Shown: piece by piece, positions 10,183 through 20,122 of the stretch
Numbering within the stretch: position 1 is the first letter of the stretch
Layout: every line of letters begins with the position of its first letter
NCBI GenBank assembly: GCA_019049505.1
Contig: CM032454.1
Location: forward strand, 151,699,200-151,763,199
From: Pachyrhynchus sulphureomaculatus
Lineage: Eukaryota; Arthropoda; Insecta; Coleoptera; Curculionidae
Length of the DNA stretch: 64,000 nt
Direction: 5' to 3'
Translations under genes and position numbers: made by a program
The notes under the pieces: model-generated
Told to the model about the DNA's origin: nothing
Seen by the model: only the letters and a program-made list of their open reading frames with translations
Database searches by the model: none

Positions 10183-10517
10183 GGTTTTTTTTTATCGGTC
10201 ACCTTCCCGCCTCAGTAAGGATTTTATCCTTTTTCCATATTCCGAGGATATCGGCGAGGATGTCGTAATACCTGTTAACGTTGTCCAAGTGCCGAAACAT
10301 ACATTTTTGTATTTCACGGCACCTTTTAAACAACGAAGTAGTGCTGTCACGGCCGTTATTTGCATTTCGGCAAACAACTACTACTTATGTACGTGGCCAG
10401 GCCAAATATTCTTAAATAAATTAATAAATAAGTATACCGACCTGCGGGATTGGATCTTCGACCTCCTGCACACTAACAAAGTACTACACCACCGAGCCAC
10501 GGCCAGCCACTCACACG
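10183..10517 (-). mobile_element. tRNA-derived SINE inserted in LINE family C
   Basis: On the minus strand the 5' end carries a pol III A box TGGCTCGGTGGTGTAG (complement of 10484-10499) and, about 20 bases on, a B-box-like GGTCGAAGATCC (complement of 10452-10463) followed by CAATCCC. That is the order and spacing of a tRNA gene. A tRNA-unrelated body follows, ending in an A-rich tail near 10190. The reading order of the LINE resumes on either side, which locates the insertion. Exact ends and target duplication are uncertain. Confidence 0.65.
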
Positions 10518-10899
10518 GTAATTCAGCATCGTAGATATTTGAACTTGTTAACTTGCTCTATTTGCATATCATTTATCTTTACGTTCATTTGTTTCTGACC
10601 TGATTTAGAAACTGCATAATTTTAGTTTTACGAACATTTCATGTTTGAGAGATCTTATTTAGTAAATAATCCAGAGATTATCGAGTCTGAGCAATTATGA
10701 CAGTATCATTAGCGTATCTAATATTGTTCATGATCTCGCCAATAATCTTTATGTCTTCTTTACAGTTATTTAGAGCTTTAACAAAAACTTCTTTTGAGTA
10801 TAAATTAAATAAGAGCGAGGATAGAATACAGCCCTGTCTAACTCCTCTTAGTATTTTCATTTGTTGACTTGTATCCAACTGTGTCCTAACCGCAACTAT

Positions 10900-11095
10900 G
10901 TAACATGATAATGGATGAAATAATCAAAGAGATAAATACGGTGGAAAAGGATATCAGATACGAGATAAGGAACTAAATATCATTTATTATGCCAATAATG
11001 CTGGCTTAATCTCTGACCACGAAGATGATCTATAACGGTTTTTATATAGGCTTGAACAATGGGCAGAAAATTTAGTAAACATCTAACAGCTCCGT
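10900..11095 (+). pseudogene. LINE reverse-transcriptase fragment, family D
   Basis: The plus strand reads MDEIIKEINTVEK, then after a frameshift IIYYANNAGLISDHEDDL and YRLEQWAEN. This is the palm region of a reverse transcriptase with YADD changed to YANN, so the catalytic residues are lost. It abuts family C in the opposite orientation. Confidence 0.7.
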
Positions 11096-11309
11096 ACAGA
11101 AAACACAATCTTTTATGGTGGCCACCAGAGTGTGGAACAATCATGAAATTCAGAAATCTTGGAGAAACATCATTAGTAACAGAGACGTATAGTACTCGTA
11201 CCTGAGTACTATACGCAAAGTAAGAGTCAAGAGACCAGAGCTGAGCAAACCAACTGAACGCCTTTTAAGAACATCAGAAATATGAACCATGAAAAAGAGA
11301 TAGGTAGTT

Positions 11310-11495
11310 TTTGGACGTAGAACACGATAAAAAAAGTTTGCTAAATTTTAATGTACGCTAAACCCACAAAATCCAAAATAAAATAAAAAATTTTTGGTTT
11401 TTCGGTAATATATCGAAAAATAAAAAAGATATCGAAAAACTAATAGCATCAGGTGAAAGAGCGGGAAATTTTACAAAAAAAATAGTATATAGATT
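11310..11495 (+). repeat. Dispersed repeat, inverted partner of 13455-13630
   Basis: TTTTTGGACGTAGAA, AATGTACGCTAA, GATATCGAAAAACTAATAGC and CGGGAAATTTTACAAA match the reverse complement of 13455-13630. No coding capacity. Confidence 0.75.
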
Positions 11496-11920
11496 TTTTT
11501 TCCGGTTTTTTTTATTAGTGTGAGAATTTATTAAAAAAATCCGGATTCAAAAAGTGTAGCACGAGTTATGTACTTGACATTCTCCTTATCATCACTCAAC
11601 ATTCCTATCTTTATTAGTCTAGTTATATTTATTAGTTTACTTTCTAATGACATATTTATTACCTACTTGATAACACATGTACTATATATACCCTCTTGCC
11701 CTATGTTTGTTAGCTTTAGTGTTACTTAAGATTTCGTATTGTACAAGTCATTGTAAGCTTAGGCTCTATTCTTGTCTAATAAATTGTTTTTTAAAAACAG
11801 GTTTTGCAAGAGTAAAAACTTAATTCATGCCAAACAGGTTAATTTGAAAGTCTACGCGCTCGAAGGTTAATCGATTTTACTTGTTTTCAGAGTATAAAAA
11901 AAAAAAAAGATAGATTTTTA
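11496..11920. other. Intergenic, nothing recognised
   Basis: AT-rich sequence without recognised family. Confidence 0.4.
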
Positions 11921-12055
11921 AAGACTTTCAGCTTTCTGATGATACTAATAGCTTTTATTTTTGTTTCTTTATAATTTGTAAAACTTAAAACGAAATTTTT
12001 GTTTGCATGATTTTAACGTGCATACAGTAAATTACAAATATTTAATAAAATATAG
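11921..12055 (+). repeat. Dispersed repeat, inverted partner of 24423-24550
   Basis: GATACTAATAGC, TTTATAATTTGTAAAAC and TTTGCATGATTTTAACG match the reverse complement of 24423-24550. Confidence 0.75.
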
Positions 12056-12501
12056 TATTGGAAATAAAACCCTTGTGCATTTCATTGTTTTACCTTAGGT
12101 TTCAATATAAGAATAATTAAAAATACCCACATTGTTCGTGTTATTTAAAGATTGTGCGCCGCAGGTAGTTTTAAGTTTAAAGTTCAAAGGGTCAAAAAAA
12201 GTCGGCTAATTTTTTTTTTAGTTGCATTTAAAAGTATACTTGATATTAGAAAATAATTAAAAACTTAAAAAAAACTTTCTCTTTTTTGTAATTTCGCTCT
12301 TAAAAAAGTGTTCATGATAAACGTATTTTTTGCTTATTATTAATCATACAACTTAAACTTAAAATATAAAAAAATATATATTTAGAGGTGGGAAATGAAA
12401 GATAAAAGTCTAAGCTTTAAGTATAAAGTATTTACATTTCATTTAAATATTCAGGTACAAAGAAAACAGTTATTGAAAACATAAAAATTATAAATTACTG
12501 G

Positions 12502-12869
12502 AAGGAATTTTGTTAATGGCGATCGGAGAAGAAACGCAGCACAGCTGTATTTGCACGTACAACAATGGTTGTCTAATTAACAATTGAGGTAGGAAAATGA
12601 GGGATACCAACTCAAAAATATTAACACCCGTAAAAGTGACGAAAATGCCGGCGCCTGCGTCCCTATAAGCAATGATGTTTTGTAATAGTAAGAAAGGTTG
12701 TGAACAAAATTGTAGCTGCAAAAGCGCAGGACTGCTATGATCTTCCGTCTGTGGCTTCTGCTTTTCTTCAGAAGGTTGCACAAATTTACCTATTCTTCCA
12801 TCATTACAAGAGGATAGTGATGATGAAAATTGTGTAAAAATTGAAGAAGAAAAAAGTGACTAAAAAATA
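12502..12869 (+). pseudogene. C-terminal fragment of a cysteine-rich (CXC-type) element-associated protein
   Basis: A plus-strand frame interrupted by a few stops reads VTKMPAPASL, then FCNSKKGCEQNCSCKSAGLL and SSVCGFCFSSEGC, and ends with an acidic tail EDSDDENCVKIEEEKSD and a stop at 12867. The spacing CxxxCxC...CxxC resembles the short CXC cysteine motif seen at the C-terminus of repetitive arthropod proteins, usually after a PAP segment as here. I do not know the function of that family. No N-terminal part is visible. Confidence 0.5.
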
Positions 12870-13450
<581 letters not shown>

Positions 13451-13454
13451 TATT

Positions 13455-13630
13455 TGTTTGTAAAATTTCCCGTTTTTTCAGATGGTGCTATTAGTTTTTC
13501 GATATCTTTTTTATTTTTTAAGATATTTGCGAAAAACCGAATATTTAAATCTATTTTCCATTTTGTAGGCTTAGCGTACACTTTAGAACAGAAAACTTTT
13601 TTTATTGTATTCTACGTCCAAAAAACTATC
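13455..13630 (-). repeat. Dispersed repeat, inverted partner of 11310-11495
   Basis: Reverse-complement match described at the partner. A 100-residue frame over it is incidental. Confidence 0.75.
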
Positions 13631-14129
13631 TGTATGTGCAGCATGTTAACATTTAATGAGAGCTTTTCGTCAAAATTTGCCTCTGATGACTGGGCTAACA
13701 GGAAAAGGAATGGGAAAATAAAGGACATCTGTAAAATCCAATACGTAGTAAAATGAATCCGAAATAGACGGGAATGGAGAGATTGTTTCAGTATGCGAGC
13801 TTTAAAACGTTTAAAATAAACAAATATAAATAATGTAAAACCAAAAATTAACATGGATTAAAAGTAAACTACTAATTACCTGAAGCTTTCGTGTTGTCAG
13901 GACTAAATGAGATCAAGAAAAATCAAAAGAAATCATCACTAATTATTTTTGTTGAACAATATGAATCAAACTCGTACAAATCTAATACAACAGTAACAAA
14001 ATAATTGCGCTGTAGTTACTAGCACTAGGGTTGTACTACAATTATGCCCACCTTTGTGACCGCACGGTGAGAAGCAGATAGACAAAAAACATCTATAAAA
14101 CATTTCACCGTTTCCAAAAACGTCAGGAC
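13631..14129. other. Intergenic, nothing recognised
   Basis: Short frames only. Confidence 0.4.
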
Positions 14130-14364
14130 ACTTTTTTATTTTAAAAAGTGGGCGTGCCCTTGCATAAAACTACTAGGACCACGCAGTTTATCTTAAATAC
14201 TAACTTTTTTACTCTTTCACCTAATTAGGCTCATTTAATTATTTATGGAAGGAAAATCCATTTAGAAGAAGTATTAAAGCAAAAGAAATTAATCCTTTGA
14301 AACCAATTTAGTGTCCTTTTTATTTCGCACGGAATTATTTAAGTACATAGGCATTTTATAATCC

Positions 14365-14768
14365 GATTAAAATTAATTACCTTGGCACCATCAGACTATC
14401 ATTATTATATTGTGAGAGTAATTTTTTTTATAGATAGACCTGTTCTATTTTAAGTCATAATGAAGTTTAGAGGTATGATTTTAAACGTAGCTTTTTTTGG
14501 GTTAACATCCAGAGTTCGAATGAGATTTTTGCTTTAATTTCAGGTCAGACTTAACATATGTAATAATAACATACACACATACATACTTGTGTTAAAGCAG
14601 TCTTGAAAGTCGAGAAATAAGACTTCTTATCGTATTTTAATCACAGTAAGTCAGAATAGTAAAATTTATACAAGTAGAAAGTACCTGCATAGAAGGCAGT
14701 AAAAACGAAATATGAAACAGTTAGCAGCGTTCGTTGCTTCTTTTTGGCAAGTTAAATCTGAATGATAA
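14365..14768 (+). repeat. Duplicated segment, left part of copy 1
   Basis: Nearly identical to 18812-19226: TTTTATAATCCGATTAAAAT, TTACCTTGGCACCATCAGAC, CATACACACATACATACTTG and others. It is interrupted at 14769 by a 3.2 kb transposon and resumes at 17971. Confidence 0.9.
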
Positions 14769-15278
14769 CACAGCCCCACAAAAAAAAAGTGGGGTATACT
14801 TTTGATGCAATATATCAGATCCGTAGTATTTTTGCCCGCTGATCACGAATCTGACGTCAGAATATCGCCATCACATCTCAATTTTTTTTCTAACCTCAAA
14901 AAATAGGTAAAAAATTAGTAAAAATTAAGAAAAAATATACTCCTAAAAAATTGATTCAAGCTTTTTCATGAATCCAAAGATGTATTAATATGTATTCGGA
15001 CACGCTAAGCTAATATTCATCGGTTGGATTAAGCCATACAGTTCTGTTTTCTTTCTAACCTCAATAAATCAGACAAATATAGTGCTTCTCGAATGCAAAA
15101 ACGAATTCAAATTAAAATTCAACCGATTCTTACCAAATTTGGCACACGGGGGTTTTTTGGGTTGCTGATCATGAATCTGAGGTCGGATTTGCAAAATTCC
15201 AAATGGCGGATCCAAGATGGCGGACAAAATTTTTGAAAACCAACCGATTCCTACCAAATTTGGTATACAGTTGGGGAA

Positions 15279-15371
15279 TCCTCAAACCTGATACTCTTAA
15301 ACCCTAAACCCTGAAACCTTAGACTCCCACACCCTGTAGCCTCAAAAATAGACCTCAATAACCCTGTAACT
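15279..15371. repeat. Degenerate CCCTGAAACCTTA-like tandem repeat
   Basis: Irregular repeats of ACCCTNAAACC-type words between the left TIR and the stop of the transposase frame. Low-complexity DNA of the element. Confidence 0.5.
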
Positions 15372-17388
15372 TTAAAAATGAGACCCAATAAACTCAAAAC
15401 CAGGACTTTTAAACCATATACTCTCAAATAGTAGACCCTTAAGCCCTAGAATTGCGAAGGTTAGACCCGCGCCTAACTTTCCTTTTTTTTGGCTGTATCT
15501 TGTTCTTTTTTCCGCGAATGACCTATTCAAAGGCTTTCTGCCCAAACGCTTTTGAGGACTTTTTAGCGACCAGCAATAGTCCGCTAGCATATGGTCATCC
15601 CATCGTCCTTGATACAGATTTTCTATGATTTTCAGATCTTGGTGAAAACGTTCCCCTTGCTCCTCACTGTAGTCACCAAGATTATCTGGGAAATCATCGA
15701 TGTGGGAGTCCAGGAAATGTAATTTTAGATTCATTAAGCAACCTAATGTTTGAAAATTTTTTACCATTTTCTCGACTATTTCTTTGTACTTAGGACTTTT
15801 ATTATTTCCCAAAAAGTTTGTTGCGACTTCTTTAAAACTAAGCCAAGCAGTTTTTTCAACTTTATTCATTTTAGTAACAAATAATGAATCTTGAAACAAT
15901 TTTCTTATTTGTGGCCCGTCAAATACGCCTGCCTTAATTTTAGCTTCAGAAAATTTCGGAAATTTTTTATGCAAATATTTGAAACATGGGCCGTTTGTAT
16001 CTAATGCTCTCGTGAATTGCTTCATAAGTCCAAGCTTAATGTGAAGCGGGGGAATAAGAACTTTTCCTGGATCTACCAATGGTGGAAACAATACATTATT
16101 TTCACCAGGAGTGAACGATTCTCTTGTTGGCCAATTTTTTTTTTCTTATAATGACGTTCCCTGTCTCTGCTATTCCACAGACATTTATAACAGGGATAAA
16201 GTGTAAACCCTGACTGTTGGCCAGGCAATATTGTTACAATTTTCAGATCTCCACAAATTTTCCAGTTATGATCAGCATATTTTATTTTTATCAAAAGCTG
16301 CTTCATTTTTCCATATTGCTCTTCCATAACTGTGGAATGAGCAATCGGAATGGGAGCGTAAACGTTGGTATTATGCAGCAAAACTGCCTTAATGCTCCGT
16401 TTAGAAGAATCAATGAACAGTCTCCATTCTTCAGGATCGTATGAGTTATTTTGAAATTCATCCATTAGACCTTTTACATCGGTACAATATGAAAGTGACA
16501 ATTCCTCGTCCATTGTGAAATATTTTCGAAATTCTTCATCTCTGTTTCTATAATAAGAAATCGTAGCTTCTGGCTTAAGTATATGTCTTTTCTTTAAAAA
16601 GGAAGCAAGATGCTCTGAACTATCTTTGGATAAGCCTAAATCTCTGACTAGATCACTAAGTTCTGACTGTGATACGAGTATTGGTTCTGGTTTACGGTTG
16701 TATGGTAGAAATTCTTTATCTGTGTCACTAGTATATGATAGGTTGTCACTAGAACATTCATTAGTAACAGTGTTTGAATCTTTTTAGACAGTCTCAATGT
16801 TTTCGGCATGAACTGATAAGGTTTCCATAACATCAGCATCAAGTGGTTCAGGAGGCGGAATTAGTTTAGTTGGTCTTGTTACTGTCGAAACATCGTTATA
16901 AGTAATAGTGCTTTTATTTTTTCGGTTATGCCTAGATACAACATTCATACAAAAGTAGCAATTATTTTCACTGTATGGTCTATTCCATATTGCTGGTCTG
17001 GAATATTTAATCGCCTTCTACATTATTTGCAAGAACTGCAAATGATGTGGGGAACCCAATCTGTATCCTGGTGCTGTATTTCAATGTTAAAACAATCCTT
17101 ATATAAGGTTTTAATCTTATCCGTTATCGGTGACCCCATTTTACTCAATACGTGTTGACAGCAAATATAACAAAATGAATCACTGTTTTTATCGCACTTA
17201 TGAAAAGTCCTTGTACCGTGAGACCGTTTTCTTGTAGCATTATACTCTACATGAGCCAAGTCACCCACACATGAAGAGCTACGGTCGCTGGATGACGACG
17301 GCTGCGGGCCCGCTTTCCCACCCTGACCAACCGCCGATACTGGGTTTCCGAGTCCCTGCATCGTAATTCTCTTTCTTCTACCTGCCAT
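15372..17388 (-). pseudogene. Putative transposase of the 3.2 kb TIR element, nearly complete
   Basis: Reading from 17388 down. N-terminal Cys clusters: YICCQHV, ICSSC and NCYFC, a zinc-binding pattern. A Pro/Glu-rich linker, then a conserved block from SQSELSDLVRDLGLS to EFRKYFTMDEE (16640-16500). Next EWRLFIDSSKRSIKAVLLHN, GDLKIVTILPGQQSGF and YPCYKCLW with a following His (about 16170). The tail has PPLHIKLGLMKQF, LHFLDSH, EEQGERFHQD and ADYCWSL (16090-15470). Acidic candidates for catalysis are the Asp of FIDSS and GDLK and the Glu of EEQGER; this is inference. The same protein occurs repeatedly in arthropod genomes as an uncharacterised family. Defects: a TAA at about 17020, a frameshift near 16995, a TAA at 16787-16795, and a one-base shift in an A run near 16140. 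The rest is open. Confidence 0.75.
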
Positions 17389-17970
17389 GACGGCATCTAA
17401 GCCGTTATCCAGGGACTCTGCCGGCTAGTGGAGTAACACCGTTGCCCACCGTCACCACGTGGAGGTGCCCTGGATGCAGGTAGAAGAATAAAAATCGACC
17501 GATGAATTTTCTCGGCGTTCAAAATGGCGCGAAAACATCTGCCATCTTGAATTTTGCAAATCCAACCTCAGATTCGTGATCAGCGACCCAAAAAATCCCC
17601 GTGTACCACATTTGGTAAGGATCGGTTGAATTTGAATTCGTTTTTGCATTTGAGAAGCACTATATCTGTCTGATTTATTGAGATTAGAAAGAAAACAGAA
17701 CTGTATGGCTCAATCCAACCGATGAATATTAGCTTAGCGTGTCCGAATACATATTAATACATCTTTGGATTCATGAAAAGCTTGAATCAATTTTTTAGGA
17801 GTATATTTTTCTTAATTTTTACTAATTTTTACCTATTTTTTGAGGTTAGAAAAAAATTGAGATGTGATGGCGATATTCTGACGTCAGATTCGTGATCAGC
17901 GGGCAAAAATACTACGGATCTGACATATCGCATCAAAAGTATACCCCACTTTTTTTTTTGTGGGGCTGTG

Positions 17971-18430
17971 TAATATATTGTACGTTACATAGCTTACATG
18001 TCTACAGCTCCTAGCTACTGCTAAAGGGCTATGGGGATGCGGTTATGCATGTTGGATGAAAGGTTATATCCAATGTGTTATTCACGATGTTTTGAAAATT
18101 ATTTTATATATTGAAACCAGTAAATTCTTGTATCAAGAGCAAATGCAGAAAAATAATGGTAAATGGCGGTTAAGTTAATAAAAAAATTAACTCCCTTAAA
18201 TTTTATATTTTTTAGCATGTAAACCAATAGTTATATTAAATTGACACGCCAAACATAACTAACTATGATTTTGATAATAATTCGGACTGACGAAAAGGGT
18301 CTAGGTTTAGAATTTTTTTTTTTTTAATTTTTTGTTTTAACAATGTAAAAGCATTTCACTTTTTTCAGTTTAACAAGGTATCTAAATCTACAGAAACAAA
18401 CAATATTTAAAGTACAGTGCTGAAAAATAA
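17971..18430 (+). repeat. Duplicated segment, right part of copy 1
   Basis: Continues copy 1 after the transposon and matches 19229-19550 (TATATTGTACGTTACATAGC, CTCCTAGCTACTGCTA), with some indels. Confidence 0.9.
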
Positions 18431-18594
18431 CACAGGCCAACGATGAAAAAACTTTTTTAATAATTTTACCTGATTGCTATGTTTTTTGGTGTGCTGAGTC
18501 CGAAAAATAATAATAAAAAAATCGTATCACCCACCAATTTTTCACATTTTAATATTCAAAATGTGAAAAGTTTATTTTTTATTATTCGAATGTT

Positions 18595-18672
18595 ATTAGG
18601 TTGGCAACGAAATCAGAATTTTATAAGGTTGGCAGTAAAATCAAATGTTATTAGGTTGGCAGTTCCGATAAA
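18595..18672 (+). repeat. Short tandem repeat, TTATTAGGTTGGCA type
   Basis: Three imperfect units of about 30 bp, each holding AGGTTGGCA: TTATTAGGTTGGCAACGAAA, TTTATAAGGTTGGCAGTAAA, TTATTAGGTTGGCAGTTCC. They lie between the two copies of the duplicated segment. Confidence 0.7.
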
Positions 18673-18811
18673 TGTCAGCTGTTTGTTTTCTTCCAGTTAA
18701 TATAACCTCGCATTGCAATGTTTAACCCATGTGCTTCAATTCACACTCAAAGTATAGCTAATCGTGGTTGTAAAAACTCTCCCAACACTTTTTGTTATAT
18801 ATGTAGTGATT

Positions 18812-19558
18812 TTATAATCCGATTAAAATTAATTACCTTGGCACCATCAGACTATCATTATTATATTGTGAGTATAATTTTTTTATAGATAGACCTGTTC
18901 TATTTTAAGTCATAATGAAGTTTAGAGATAGGATTTGAAACGTAGCTTTTTTTGGGTTAACATCTAGAGTTCGAATGAGATTTTTGCTTTAATTTTAGGA
19001 CCCAGACTTAACTTATGTAATAATAACATACACACATACATACTTGTGTTAAAGCAGTCTTAAAAGTTAAGAAATAAGACTTCTTATCGTATTTTAATCA
19101 CAGAATAGTAAAATTCATACAAGTAGAAAGTAACTGCAGAGAAGGCAGTAAGAACGAAATATGAAACAGTAAACAGCGTTCGTTGGTTCTTTTTGACAAG
19201 AGTATAATTTGAGTTGAATCTGAATGATAATATATTGTACGTTACATAGCTCACAATGTCTACAGCTCCTAGCTACTGCTACGGGGGTATGGGGATGCGA
19301 TTATGCATGTTGAATGAAAGGTTATATCCAATGTGTTATCCACGATGTTTTGAAAACTATTTTACATATTGAAACCAGTAAATTCTTGTATCAAGAGCAA
19401 ATGCAGAACAACTGACTATGATGTTGATAATAATTTGGACTGACGAAAAGTGTCTATTTTTAGAATATTTTTTTTAAATTTTTTGTTTTAACAAAGTAAA
19501 GTTTAAAAAAGTATCTAAATCTACAGAAACAAACAATATTTAAAGTACAGTGCTGAAG
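18812..19558 (+). repeat. Duplicated segment, copy 2 (empty site of the TIR element)
   Basis: Same order as copy 1 but without the 3.2 kb insertion and with other small deletions (for example near 19405). It shows that the duplication preceded, or did not include, the insertion. Confidence 0.9.
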
Positions 19559-19589
19559 AATAAAAATTCACTACAGAAATTAACATACA

Positions 19590-19953
19590 CCAACTATCCA
19601 AAGCTGAAATTTTTTGAGAGGTAGTCGTTGACCACGAAGCAGGTGTGGCTTGGTGCAGTGTCATGATGCAGCTTCCAATTAGCTGCAATGTCTGGCTGGA
19701 TCCGAGTCCCACACAGAATTTAATGGCGTAGCGTTGTTCGACAGAACGTTGCATTTTTTAAGTTTCGACCGAGCCTACATACAGGGGTCCACTAAAACCA
19801 CGATACGATTCGCACGGAAGCTCATAGGCGACTTATGCTAGGTGCGTTTTAAAGCAGACTTCCTCCTCCATGGAACCTGCCTGGAGCGAGCGCGCTACGA
19901 CGTACAATCCCGTCAGAAGAAAAATGGTCTCATTACTTTTTAAATAAACCTTG
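19590..19953 (-). mobile_element. mariner transposon D, mostly deleted, minus strand
   Basis: The minus strand begins with a terminal-type sequence ACAAGGTTTATTTAAAAAG (complement of 19935-19953). A 5' leader follows, then MQRSVEQRYAIKFCVGLG from 19754. It then joins at once to DIAANWKLHHDTAPSHTC from the catalytic centre in another frame. The second catalytic Asp is kept (HHD), but about 200 codons between are gone and the C-terminus ends after KNFSF. Such internal deletions are the usual route to mariner-derived non-autonomous copies. Confidence 0.75.
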
Positions 19954-20122
19954 TATATCTCTGAATGTCAAAAAAATACATATAATTCGAGCATCTCCTC
20001 GTTTGATACTGAAATCAAATTGACAATAGAAAGATTGTTACGGTTTCGTTCGAGTTTTTTCGTTTTTTTTTTCTTCTCTTCAGCACACATACACATCATA
20101 ATTTAGGAGGAGAAAGCATATA

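Larger units (their letters stand above)
8059..10878 (-). mobile_element. LINE family C, minus strand, split by Penelope and SINE insertions
   Basis: Three minus-strand pieces fit one reverse transcriptase. 10878-10530: RGVRQGCILS and the palm IRYANDTVIIA (YAND, second Asp position changed), then the KINDMQIEQVNKFKYL segment. 10180-9939: DPEVGVRARI, then RELKLNTR, CYIYSVLLHRMEP and EMWVFGRMLRISWTEHLTNE. 8301-8059: TEYVKN, the KRGPGKRHMSWMKNIRDW tail and a stop. The break at 10530/10180 is a tRNA-like SINE; the break at 9939/8301 is a palindromic Penelope pair with a 15 bp target duplication. The C-terminal GKRGPG..R.SWLKNLR.W pattern is common in arthropod RTE-like LINEs. Several stops make it a pseudogene. 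Confidence 0.85.
14769..17970 (-). mobile_element. DNA transposon with 430 bp TIRs and TAA target duplication (Chapaev3/CACTA-like candidate)
   Basis: The ends are CACAGCCCCAC...GTGGGGCTGTG with TAA at 14766-14768 and again at 17971-17973. The inverted repeats run about 430 bp (14769-15200 and 17535-17970) and differ at few positions. The empty site survives in the second copy of the duplicated segment (GAATGATAATATATTGTAC at about 19222-19240), which proves the borders and the 3 bp duplication. The element carries one minus-strand coding region (17388-15372). CACNG termini with a 3 bp TWA target fit the CACTA/Chapaev group, Chapaev3 in particular; this assignment is from memory of the group's features. 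Confidence 0.88.

Noticed and set aside
10452..10499. A tRNA gene on the minus strand
   Set aside because: The B box is imperfect and a long A-tailed body follows, which fits a SINE better.
12488..12783. Two minus-strand frames
   Set aside because: The plus strand has the cysteine-rich pattern; the minus frames have none.
15069..15257. 62-codon minus frame, and a similar one at 17452-17649
   Set aside because: Both lie in the inverted terminal repeats of the 3.2 kb transposon and are shadows of conserved non-coding sequence.
15290..15330. AAACCCTAAACCCTGAAACC resembling a telomere repeat
   Set aside because: Irregular, very short, and inside a transposon.
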